NCBI GenBank assembly: GCA_937884735.1
Contig: CAKZYI010000556.1
Location: 1-5,396 of the forward strand
Source: an uncultured Pleurocapsa sp.
GTDB taxonomy: Bacteria; Cyanobacteriota; Cyanobacteriia; Cyanobacteriales; Xenococcaceae
DNA length: 5,396 nucleotides
Direction of reading: 5' to 3'
Positions 1-5,396 of the stretch are shown in pieces. The number at the start of each line of letters is the position of its first letter. Position 1 is the stretch's first letter. Under the pieces are notes generated by a model. That model did not search any database. It was not told where the DNA came from and was given only the letters and a program-made list of their open reading frames with translations. The position numbers were made by a program, and so were the translations under genes.

Positions 1-68
1 GAGCAAATGGTATGTGAATAGTTTACTATCGTTGCTATCAATCTCCAATTCCGGGCATATTCGTTCAG

Positions 69-380
69 TGTGTATTCTTCATTCTATTTGGCGATATATT
101 TCTTGCACCTCAGTTCTACATTGATAGTTACTTTGGTAATGACTTTAGCGAAGGATTAGCAGCAGTCAAAATTAACGATAAGTGGGGATTTGTAGACCAA
201 AGTGGAAACTTCGTAATCACACCCCAGTTTGAGCAAGCTAATGACTTTAGCGAAGGATTAGCAGCAGTCAAAACTAATGATGAATGGGGATTCATAGATC
301 AAAGTGGTAAATTCATTGCTCCCTAGTTCAACATTGGTAGTAACATTGGTAATGACTTTAAATAAGGGTAGTCCTAAACA
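69..380 (+). pseudogene. Decayed WG-repeat (KWG) protein remnant
   Basis: Reading codons that start at positions divisible by 3, two good WG repeats are seen: unit A at 138-239 (NDFSEGLAAVK...WGFVDQSG...ITPQF) and unit B at 240-350 (NDFSEGLAAVK...WGFIDQSG...IAP). A worn unit precedes them at about 69-137 (its end reads APQF then NDF), and the start of another follows at 351. Unit B ends in TAG at 324-326 exactly where the other units have CAG (the Q of PQF), so this stop looks like a C-to-T nonsense change. The next unit keeps AATGACTTTA but then has TAA (363-365) and TAG. The frame has no ATG, GTG or TTG back to an in-frame TGA at 15-17, so no start exists. WG repeats are known as beta-rich repeats of unclear function, often in long arrays. 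I infer a degraded tail fragment, not an expressed gene. Confidence 0.7.
114..360 (+). repeat. Direct repeats within the WG-repeat remnant
   Basis: The block AATGACTTTA occurs at 138, 240 and 351. Its first two copies continue almost identically for about 33 bases and the third diverges. The stretch 114-147 and the stretch 327-360 match at 30 of 34 positions by eye and both end in GGTAATGACTTTA. These two copies share an extended linker that the middle junction lacks (unit spacing 102 nt, then 111 nt). This is what an array grown by unequal exchange and then mutated would look like. Confidence 0.65.
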
Positions 381-477
381 GGTAATGAATCATTGTAGTA
401 ATGTACAAAATACCAAATAGCACCTATGTGATTTTCTAACGATTTAGAAAATGATAGAGTTTTCCTAACTAGGCGCG

Positions 478-516
478 ATACTCTTTGTCGCAGAGTATTC
501 CTTTTTTAATTTTTAA
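478..516 (+). terminator. Candidate rho-independent terminator, plus strand
   Basis: ATACTCT at 478-484 and AGAGTAT at 492-498 form a perfect 7-bp stem with a 7-nt loop. It is followed by CC, T6, AA and T5 to about 515. The T-tract lies 3' of the stem on the plus strand, so it would stop transcripts arriving from the WG-repeat side. It overlaps the last codons of the convergent antitoxin gene. On the minus strand the hairpin lies just past the antitoxin stop without a T-run behind it. The stem is AT-rich and moderate in strength. Confidence 0.4.
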
Positions 517-832
517 CTGCAACTTCAATTAAAGCCTCATGGCGATCGCGATCTGATATTTGAATGGTAATTTTCTTTTCTAACCGATTGAGAAAACCAA
601 ATAAACGAGCTTCAGAAAACAGATGATACTTTCCTTGCATGATATTAGAAACTTCGGGTTGCTTGATATTTAGCAATCGAGCTATTTCTTGTTGCTTTAA
701 ATTACGATTTTCGAGAATATTACGCACTGCTGCGCCTAATTTGGCGCGAGTTAAAAGTTCATCGGCATCTGGTAAACCCATATCGGCAAAAACATTACCA
801 CTACTTCTAGTAAATTTCATTGAATCAGTCAT
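506..832 (-). CDS. HigA-like XRE-family antitoxin (HTH_37 type)
   Basis: A 108-residue cytoplasmic DNA-binding protein, the likely antitoxin of the toxin encoded just upstream. The N-terminal part carries SSGNVFADMGLPDADELL (residues 10-27), the signature opening of XRE antitoxins paired with Gp49/HigB-like toxins. A helix-turn-helix follows at about residues 45-66 (LKQQEIARLLNIKQPEVSNI), then FSEARLFGFLNRL and a short beta end (KKITIQI). Length is normal for the family. The start codon ATG lies 8 nt after the toxin stop. An AGGAG at 847-851 (read on the minus strand), inside the end of the toxin gene, is the only Shine-Dalgarno candidate, about 14 nt from the ATG. A second ATG four codons in (818-820) is possible. 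Known members bind and neutralise the toxin and repress their own operon. The palindrome at 1188-1205 is a plausible binding site. Confidence 0.9.
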   Translation of the reverse strand: MTDSMKFTRSSGNVFADMGLPDADELLTRAKLGAAVRNILENRNLKQQEIARLLNIKQPEVSNIMQGKYHLFSEARLFGFLNRLEKKITIQISDRDRHEALIEVAVKN

Positions 833-840
833 TTTATTTG

Positions 841-1185
841 TTAGTTCTCCTGAGATTGTTTTAACGCTTGCTTATATCTCTGTTTAATTAATTCCACATC
901 TTTTTGTGCTGTTTTAATTCCTTTTGGGGATTTCTTCTGAAATGCGTGAAGAACATAAATATAGTCTTCGATTTGTACTGCATATACTGTTCTGTAAGTG
1001 TTGGAGTCAAATCGAGTGACAATTTCAAAAATTCCTGTTCCTATTCCTTTTAGGGGTTTGGCATCACATGGTTTGTTTCCCAATTGTGCATCATAAAGGG
1101 ACGAACCAATACTACGCTTGACTTCTTCAGGAAAACTCTTTACTTGTTTTAAGCTATCTCCCATCCAAATAACTGATTTTTCCAT
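841..1185 (-). CDS. Gp49/HigB-like toxin, RelE/ParE superfamily
   Basis: A 114-residue small basic protein matching the phage-derived Gp49-like (PF05973 type) branch of RelE/ParE toxins. Recognised blocks are VIWMGDSL (5-12), FPEEVKRSIG (18-27), KPLKGIGTGIFEI (43-55), TYRTVYAV (63-70), YVLHAFQKKSPKGIKT (77-92) and DVELIKQRYKQA (96-107). Related HigB toxins are ribosome-associated mRNA interferases. Cleavage by this one is inferred from family only. All family blocks are present and the length is normal, so it appears intact. It is the first gene of the operon, with the toxin before the antitoxin as in higBA, and the antitoxin begins 8 nt after its stop. No clear Shine-Dalgarno precedes the ATG. 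Instead a perfect palindrome sits 2 nt upstream, so a repressor bound there should control expression. Confidence 0.9.
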   Translation of the reverse strand: MEKSVIWMGDSLKQVKSFPEEVKRSIGSSLYDAQLGNKPCDAKPLKGIGTGIFEIVTRFDSNTYRTVYAVQIEDYIYVLHAFQKKSPKGIKTAQKDVELIKQRYKQALKQSQEN

Positions 1186-1187
1186 TA

Positions 1188-1205
1188 TATAAGTATTTAC
1201 TTATA
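1188..1205. promoter_or_regulatory. 18-bp palindrome, likely TA operator
   Basis: TATAAGTA (1188-1195) and TACTTATA (1198-1205) are perfect inverted arms around TT. The site ends 2 nt before the toxin ATG and overlaps the stop of the upstream pentapeptide remnant. Autoregulated TA operons usually have such a dyad at their promoter, bound by the HTH antitoxin. The assignment rests on position and symmetry only. No convincing -35/-10 pair was found, although the dyad itself contains TATAAG, a passable -10. Confidence 0.55.
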
Positions 1206-1478
1206 AATTTTAGCTGCTGATATTTTATTACAAAATCTCGAATTGATATAAATCGTGGTATAAGTTTGGTTTTGAGATTTAATCTGGTCTATAAACTGCC
1301 GATCAAAAATAGCTTTCTCAAGATTTGCTCCAGTAAAGTCAGCACCATAAAAGTTTGCTCTATGAAAATTTGCCCATTCAAAACTTGAGCAAACAAAATT
1401 TCCATTGTCAAAACACAAATCCGATAAATTGCTATTTATAAAATCTATATCTTCAAAAAAGGCTCTTTCAATAGCAGC
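1197..1478 (-). pseudogene. Pentapeptide-repeat protein remnant, 5' end lost
   Basis: The frame encodes about 94 residues. The first 60 form an unbroken run of pentapeptides with L or F at the centre: AFFED, IDFIN, SNLSD, LCFDN, GNFVC, SSFEW, ANFHR, ANFYG, ADFTG, ANLEK, AIFDR. A C-terminal segment of about 30 residues without repeats (QNQTYTTIYINSRFC...) follows. Such repeats fold as a right-handed quadrilateral beta-helix, but no function can be assigned. The repeats continue upstream of the only usable start, a TTG at 1416-1418, right up to an in-frame TAA at 1479-1481 and a TGA at 1488-1490. There is no ATG, so the 5' end looks broken. A different frame starting at ATG 1513-1515 (MLSKRKLELIHIS) could be the old N-terminus joined by a lost base, but this is weak. 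A 73-residue product from the TTG cannot be excluded. Confidence 0.6.
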
Positions 1479-1573
1479 TTATATGTATCAGTTCGAGTTT
1501 GCGTTTAGACAACATTTGATTGCTGTTAATAGAGACAAAGGAAATAGCGATCGCTCTGCTCAAAAGTTTTGTT

Positions 1574-1681
1574 TTAGCTAAGTTCTAAATTACTTTGCTT
1601 TAGTTTATTAATAACGCTAGCACGTCCGATTATAGTTGCAGTTTTTCCTTCAAATTTAAGAAATACTCTCCCAGAAAACAA
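1574..1681 (-). pseudogene. Out-of-frame C-terminal tail of the small membrane protein gene
   Basis: In the frame -1 to the upstream gene (1630-2019), this stretch encodes 35 residues, LFSGRVFLKFEGK...TIIGRASVINKL...ELS, ending in TAA at 1574-1576. It reads like a genuine protein end: a beta strand, a short FEGKTATI strand, then a basic helix. By contrast the in-frame product over the same DNA ends abruptly after EKLQL. The tail has no start codon of its own and lies directly after the dispersed repeat. I infer that it was the original C-terminus, separated by an insertion of 3n+2 nt (for example 35). The -1 frame is open from before the A8 tract to this stop, so slippage could still attach it. 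Confidence 0.65.
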
Positions 1682-2019
1682 AGTTGCGTAGCGAAGCCAT
1701 GCCGAAGGCTTATCGCTTTTTTTTGGTAAATAGTGAAGTCTTCTAATTCCCTTTGAGGCTCAAATCCCATTTCGGATAAGTTTTGGTTAAAACTTTTTAG
1801 CCAAACTGCTTTACGTTTAACGGCAGTAGTTATAGTTACGTTGCGATTAAAAGTAGTTCCCAAAATACCGCCAATTAAACCACCACAGATAGCTATGGGA
1901 TAAATAGAGTGGTCGAGTAAACTTACCTCAAATCTACGAGAAAGTAGTCCAAGAACGATTAAATTGGTAACGGTGAAATAATAAAAGAATGTAAGCCCAA
2001 GCCCTGGGGGTTTCATCAT
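1630..2019 (-). CDS. Small two-helix membrane protein, frame broken near the C-terminus
   Basis: I do not recognise a named family. Two hydrophobic segments are clear: LTFFYYFTVTNLIVLGLL near the N-terminus and YPIAICGGLIGGILG about 15 residues later, the second glycine-rich. A soluble part follows: basic VKRKAVWLKSFNQNL, then MGFEPQRELEDFTIYQKK. The next 12 or so residues (AISLRHGFATQL) are the translation of a dispersed DNA repeat at 1684-1717. The frame then drifts and stops at 1630. The expected end of the protein is in the -1 frame (1574-1681). ATG at 2017-2019 is preferred, with GGA nine bases upstream. A TTG at 2023-2025 and an ATG at 2014-2016 are alternatives. The next gene upstream ends 127 nt away. 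It may be a pseudogene or may make a rejoined product of about 148 residues by -1 slippage at the A8 tract 1717-1724. Confidence 0.6.
   Translation of the reverse strand: MMKPPGLGLTFFYYFTVTNLIVLGLLSRRFEVSLLDHSIYPIAICGGLIGGILGTTFNRNVTITTAVKRKAVWLKSFNQNLSEMGFEPQRELEDFTIYQKKAISLRHGFATQLCFLGEYFLNLKEKLQL
1684..1717. repeat. Short dispersed palindromic repeat, cyanobacterial type
   Basis: The sequence GCGTAGCGAAGCC...GGCTTATCGC is of the small interspersed type common in cyanobacterial genomes, which often carry variants of GCGTAGCGAAGC and CGAAGGC. AGCGA (1690-1694) pairs with TCGCT (1713-1717) and AGCC (1695-1698) with GGCT (1707-1710), leaving a 2-nt bulge and an 8-nt loop. It lies inside a coding gene, changes its frame, and abuts a run of eight T (1717-1724, A8 in the mRNA sense). 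The plus strand therefore resembles a terminator by accident. Exact ends are not known. Assignment to the repeat class is from memory of such motifs. Confidence 0.6.
1717..1724 (-). other. A8 slippery tract (A AAA AAA) before a hairpin
   Basis: On the coding strand the codons are CAA AAA AAA GCG, which contain the heptamer A AAA AAA in the X XXY YYZ phase that favours -1 ribosomal frameshifting. Runs of eight or more A also permit RNA polymerase slippage. An AAGCC/GGCTT stem from the dispersed repeat begins 5 nt downstream. A -1 slip, or one extra A in the mRNA, continues without a stop through SDKPSAWLRYAT into the tail at 1574-1681. The sequence facts are direct. Use as a recoding site is inference. 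Confidence 0.4.
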
Positions 2020-2025
2020 GAGCAA

Positions 2026-2145
2026 TTATCCAAATAAATAATTAATCAAGCATAACATCGCTTTTCTATAAAGTTAGGTCGATGTAAAATCTCTCAAAGG
2101 CTAATAGCTAGCTTAACTAGTTAATTGTCTCATCCCGAATTCAGG
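2026..2145. other. Intergenic gap with small palindromes
   Basis: This 120-nt gap lies between the TIGR03032-family gene and the membrane protein gene. It contains the perfect 12-bp palindrome TTAACTAGTTAA (2113-2124) and AGCTAGCT (2106-2113). No hairpin followed by a T-run on the minus strand was found, so no terminator is called. No promoter could be fixed with confidence. Confidence 0.3.
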
Positions 2146-3216
2146 TTATTTAGAATTTGCTGGCAAAGACCAAATCTGACTTGCATTATCGGTAGTAGCA
2201 TGAGGTCCAGAAATGAGAGGGGAAGAAAACTGAGATGTTTGAACGTCAAAAATCTCGTCAACTCCTGCTTTAAATTCAAAACAACCAATCATTTTCTTTG
2301 CTGACAAATCGACGATCGCAATGCCGCACTTTAATTCATCTTTAAGGCGATCGCTAATTGGTAAATTACCAAAGATAGCTGTTTCGCGAATTTTGGATAG
2401 TCCCACAAAGGCATACTTGTCAAATATCGCCATTCCGCGAGTATAGCCAGGTAGAGCAATTATTTTTTCTTGTTTACCAGAGGCAATATCTACTGTAATT
2501 AGTTCACCATGACCAGAATTAAGTACCCATAGGCGATTTTGATACATTCTAGGAGAATGAGGCATAGATAAACCTTCGGTGATTACTCTGCTGCTGGGCA
2601 CTTCTAAAATGCAGCCGCCACTAACTTTGTTATCTCGCCAACCTCCAGGGGTATCGGTTCGATCTAAAACGGTAACGTATTTTGGCATCCCATTAACCAT
2701 TGCTACACCATTGAGATGACAACGATCTTCAGGAGCGATCGCACTAACAAAATTTGGTTGCCATTGGGGTAAAAAATTATAGTTATTAGTTAAGGTGCAA
2801 AGACAGGAAAACCTTGTATTGACAATCCACAATTCTTTTTCTCCCCAGGCTAGATCGTGAATTGAAATATCTCCAGTATATTGTCCTCCCCTAGTTAAAA
2901 AACAAGCATTATAAGTACCTGGAGGTTCAACTTGAGGTGCTAATTTGGCATCATTTTTTAAGAAATATACCCAATCTTTTCCTCCTATTGCCATTTGTGT
3001 AGGACTAATTGCCATTCCCATGGCTTTTTCAAAGTTATGAAAACTAATATCCAGAGTATTGTTTTTAACTTGGATAACTCCTAGCTTTCCTGCCTGATAT
3101 GTAGTGAAAAACAGAGAAATACCAAGATGATTAAGAATATTAGCTAAATTGTTGCTATATTCATAGCTAATTTCTCGCATATTATCTTTTTTATCATAAA
3201 GACTCGGTTCACTCAT
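2146..3216 (-). CDS. TIGR03032-family protein (DUF4915-like), function unknown
   Basis: A 356-residue protein with the strongly conserved signature blocks of the TIGR03032 family, in order: TTYQAGKL (38-45), GDISIHDLAWG (115-125), WIVNTRFSCL (130-139), EDRCHLNGVA (163-172), GGWRD (191-195), LSMPHSPR (216-223), LWVLNSGHGEL (229-239), PGYTRGMA (256-263), AFVGLSKIRE (269-278), CGIAIVDL (297-304) and VDEIFDVQ (319-326). The family has no established activity. The recurring strand patterns suggest a beta-propeller-like fold, which is inference. No signal peptide or membrane segment is seen, so it is probably cytoplasmic. The invariant-looking Cys, His and Arg residues (FSCL, DRCHLNG, MPHSPR) would be candidates for an active or binding site. 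ATG at 3214-3216 is used. It has only a weak ribosome site, and an ATG 12 codons in is an alternative. It follows the CHAT gene by 59 nt on the same strand, so co-transcription is plausible. Confidence 0.9.
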   Translation of the reverse strand: MSEPSLYDKKDNMREISYEYSNNLANILNHLGISLFFTTYQAGKLGVIQVKNNTLDISFHNFEKAMGMAISPTQMAIGGKDWVYFLKNDAKLAPQVEPPGTYNACFLTRGGQYTGDISIHDLAWGEKELWIVNTRFSCLCTLTNNYNFLPQWQPNFVSAIAPEDRCHLNGVAMVNGMPKYVTVLDRTDTPGGWRDNKVSGGCILEVPSSRVITEGLSMPHSPRMYQNRLWVLNSGHGELITVDIASGKQEKIIALPGYTRGMAIFDKYAFVGLSKIRETAIFGNLPISDRLKDELKCGIAIVDLSAKKMIGCFEFKAGVDEIFDVQTSQFSSPLISGPHATTDNASQIWSLPANSK

Positions 3217-3275
3217 TTTATTTATTATCGATCGTTTGTATGGTCATTTTAAATAGAATTAGAATTGTGGTACAT

Positions 3276-5396
3276 CTATAGCCAATTTCCTAGCAATACA
3301 TAAGAACCCCAAAAATAAGGGTTATTAAAGCGATCGCTTTTGAGTAAGGTTAGCTGTGCTTGGCGCAATGCTTTGGCTTTTGTGAGTTTTTGGCTGGCTA
3401 ATTCTTGATAAAACTGACTCATAACCGAAGAAGTCGCTTCATCATTGACTCGCCACAGAGTTGCCAGGGTACTTCTTGCCCCTGCTTTAACTGCTACACC
3501 TGCTAACCCTAAAGCTGCTCGCCTATCCCCTGCTAGAGTTTCGCAAGCACTAAGGACAAGTAATTCAATAGCCTGTTCTTCATTGCGATCACCTATTTGG
3601 AGTAGATTGCTAAGTTGATTAACATCAAGGCGATTGTTCCAGGTGATAATAAAAGTGTCTTCCGCTTGGGAACTAAATTGACCGTGGGTAGCTAAATGAA
3701 CGATGGGATAAGATATCTCAGAGATTTGTTGCTGTAGGGCATCATTGGTAAAGTTTTTGTCTACTAGCTGTTGGGTAGAAGAGATTTGAGATTGAATTGT
3801 TTTTAATTCTTGGCTGACATACTCTAAAGGAGGGAAACCCAGTCTGGCTTCGGTTAAACCTGCGGTTAGGGCTTTTAATTCTTGTCCTGCGATGGCGCGA
3901 GGCTGTATTAGCTGTAACCCAGGGGTGATAGCTACGGCGTATTTTTCAATTAGATATTGTTCTCCGTCGTGGAGTATGGACATGGGAATGTTGCGTAAGG
4001 GGCTATCTAAAACGAATACCAGAGTTTCAATTTTGTTTTTGGCTAAGTCTGCTGCTGCGGGTTCAATAATCCAGCCATAAACTAGTTGAGATAGGGGTAA
4101 AGTTTCGCGACTGTTCCTTTGGGCAAGGGTTTGAGTTAGCCTGGTAAAAATTCGTTCGACTCTTTCTGGGTTGTCAATGGGAGAAGTGTATTGACGTAGG
4201 GGCTGTTGGGGTAGCTTAACAATTATTTCAAAGCGATCGCTTAAAACGATGGGATAAATAATCGCTGTAGTGGTGTCTTCTCGGTCGATAATATTGTCTA
4301 TTACCACTGGTTGAGCGTTTAGACAGGTGGCGCGAAAGAAGTTTTCTAATTCTGCTAACTGTAGGGAATCAAGGGCATTTCTAGCTGCAATTAGCTTTGT
4401 CTCGGATGGTTGCTCGGAATCTAGGAGCAAGCTGACATATTCTCGATATATCTGCTCTACACTCTCTCTAAAAGTAAATTGAACTTCTGAACTTACCGCT
4501 ACCAAATCGCTGCGTAAAGATTGCAGAATTTCCACCGCTTGACTATAAGATGCGATCGCCTTGGCTGATTCTTTTTGCTCTTGATAAATTCTTCCTGATT
4601 GCCACTGTGCTTGATAGGCAATATCTCTAGCATCAATTTCTTGAGTAATTAATAAAGCCTGTTGAGTTAGCTGTTGTGCTGGCTGCCATTTTTGCTCTAG
4701 TTCGTATAGTCTACCAAGGCTTTTTAAGGCATAGGCTTCGGCTCGTTTATCTTTAAGCCGTTGTGCTTGGCTAACCGCCTGTTCTAAAATCGGCTCAACG
4801 GCGTTTATATTCACTTTGTTAGCTGTTTTCAAGACATTTTGAGCATAATTTACCTTGGCGTATATTCCAAAACGATTTAGAGGCAACTGAGCTAGTAAAA
4901 GCGTTATTTCTGCTAAATTGCTTTGATAATCTTCTTCATTAGTAATTAAAATATCTAATAAATTTAATTGCGATCGCACTTGAGAAGTGATATCTGGTGC
5001 GGTTTTAATTGCCTGTTGATAGTTTAATTTTGCCTGAGTAATGTCCTGTTGCGATCGAGCTAAGTTACCCAAACTAAAATAAGCTGCGCTAATATCGGCT
5101 TGAGAATTAGATTCTTCTGCCAGTGCTAAACTAGTTTCCAATGCTTTTTCAGCTTTTTGCAACTCCCCCATTGATAAATAAGTATTCCCCAAAGATCTCC
5201 ACATCAGCTTATTATTGGAATCTACTAGCTGTTCGGCTTGGAGCTGTTCGACGGTTTTGACTGCACGACGGTAAAAACCCAATGCTTGTAGAGCTTGAGC
5301 TTGATTGAGGCGACTGCGAACTAATCCCCCTTGATTATCGATCGCATTATAATTTACTGCGGCTTGTTCCCAATCATCCCAAGCTTGTTGAGCTTT
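3276..5396 (-). CDS. TPR and CHAT-domain caspase-like protein (5' partial)
   Basis: The frame stays open to the right edge of the window, so 706 C-terminal residues are visible and the true start is outside. A TTG at 5280-5282 is internal, not a start. Counting from the first visible residue, TPR-like helices run through about 1-300, with clear units at about 66-96 (WRSLGNTYLSMGELQKAEKA), 104-135, 219-254 and 260-294. The CHAT domain covers about 412-706. Its catalytic pair is present: His571 in HLATHG (codon 3684-3686) and Cys618 in LSACET (codon 3543-3545). GLAGVAVKAGARS, LWRVND and the terminal NPYFWGSYVLLG are also typical. CHAT proteins are clan CD (caspase/separase-like) peptidases, with TPRs usually sensing or binding a partner. 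Cyanobacteria carry many, with mostly unknown substrates. A signal peptide cannot be judged here. No CRISPR or gasdermin gene lies nearby. The TIGR03032 gene follows after 59 nt. Confidence 0.93.
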   Translation of the reverse strand, partial: KAQQAWDDWEQAAVNYNAIDNQGGLVRSRLNQAQALQALGFYRRAVKTVEQLQAEQLVDSNNKLMWRSLGNTYLSMGELQKAEKALETSLALAEESNSQADISAAYFSLGNLARSQQDITQAKLNYQQAIKTAPDITSQVRSQLNLLDILITNEEDYQSNLAEITLLLAQLPLNRFGIYAKVNYAQNVLKTANKVNINAVEPILEQAVSQAQRLKDKRAEAYALKSLGRLYELEQKWQPAQQLTQQALLITQEIDARDIAYQAQWQSGRIYQEQKESAKAIASYSQAVEILQSLRSDLVAVSSEVQFTFRESVEQIYREYVSLLLDSEQPSETKLIAARNALDSLQLAELENFFRATCLNAQPVVIDNIIDREDTTTAIIYPIVLSDRFEIIVKLPQQPLRQYTSPIDNPERVERIFTRLTQTLAQRNSRETLPLSQLVYGWIIEPAAADLAKNKIETLVFVLDSPLRNIPMSILHDGEQYLIEKYAVAITPGLQLIQPRAIAGQELKALTAGLTEARLGFPPLEYVSQELKTIQSQISSTQQLVDKNFTNDALQQQISEISYPIVHLATHGQFSSQAEDTFIITWNNRLDVNQLSNLLQIGDRNEEQAIELLVLSACETLAGDRRAALGLAGVAVKAGARSTLATLWRVNDEATSSVMSQFYQELASQKLTKAKALRQAQLTLLKSDRFNNPYFWGSYVLLGNWL

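Noticed and set aside
18..68. Upstream extension of the WG-repeat frame
   Set aside because: It is open but has no start codon and no WG-repeat resemblance, so it is not counted as part of the remnant.
639..887. Open frame of 82 codons on the plus strand
   Set aside because: It lies antisense to the well-supported antitoxin gene and the end of the toxin gene, has no recognisable motif, and its composition is that of a reverse reading.
2106..2124. Palindromes AGCTAGCT and TTAACTAGTTAA as a terminator
   Set aside because: The stems would be short with almost no loop, and no T-run follows on the minus strand.
3892..4080. Open frame of 62 codons on the plus strand
   Set aside because: It is fully antisense to the CHAT domain of the large minus-strand gene and shows no motif.
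5280..5282. Start codon (TTG) for the CHAT protein
   Set aside because: The frame continues without a stop for 38 more codons to the window edge, with TPR-like content (AWDDWEQAAVNYNAI), so the TTG is internal and the gene is 5' partial.
1..5396. CRISPR array, tRNA, rRNA, transposase or phage integration site
   Set aside because: No regularly spaced repeats with unique spacers, no cloverleaf or rRNA-like sequence and no transposase or integrase motif were seen. The repeats found are coding WG units and one dispersed palindrome.
3276..5396. CRISPR-associated TPR-CHAT (Csx29-like) effector
   Set aside because: The domain pair is similar, but no Cas gene or array is in the window and the architecture is the common cyanobacterial TPR-CHAT form.

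Overview
The window looks like an AT-rich cyanobacterial chromosome. The palindrome GCGATCGC (HIP1, the hallmark cyanobacterial octamer) occurs eight times in 5.4 kb (starts at 542, 1547, 2347, 2735, 3330, 4233, 4552, 4970). The proteins are also typical of the phylum: a TPR-CHAT protease-like protein, a TIGR03032-family protein, pentapeptide and WG repeats, and a small dispersed repeat of cyanobacterial type. The exact genus cannot be read from this piece.

Layout. Every recognisable gene except one remnant lies on the minus strand, so transcription runs from right to left. The right end (3276-5396) is the C-terminal 706 residues of a TPR + CHAT caspase-like protein that enters from outside the window. 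After a 59-nt gap comes a complete TIGR03032-family gene (2146-3216), possibly co-transcribed with it. Next is a small two-helix membrane protein gene of unknown function (1574-2019) whose reading frame is broken by a short dispersed repeat. A pentapeptide-repeat remnant without a proper 5' end follows (1197-1478). Then comes a compact type II toxin-antitoxin operon: a Gp49/HigB-like RelE-superfamily toxin (841-1185) followed 8 nt later by its HigA-like XRE antitoxin (506-832). A perfect 18-bp palindrome just before the toxin start is a good operator candidate. The left end (about 69-380) holds a decayed WG-repeat array on the plus strand, with a hairpin and T-tract behind it.

How it fits together. 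The TA module is the only clear functional unit to the left of 2100. The remnants around it (WG repeats, pentapeptide repeats, repeat-interrupted membrane gene) mark an accessory zone in decay. The CHAT and TIGR03032 genes appear intact where visible. Their pairing is suggestive but no joint function is established.

The most interesting point is in the membrane protein gene. The ordinary frame ends early at 1630, but the -1 frame carries a well-formed tail down to 1574. The junction is an A8 tract (A AAA AAA in frame) followed at once by the hairpin-forming repeat, and the -1 frame is open right through the repeat. A single -1 slip would therefore rejoin both halves. This may be a simple insertion-made pseudogene or a case rescued by slippage.
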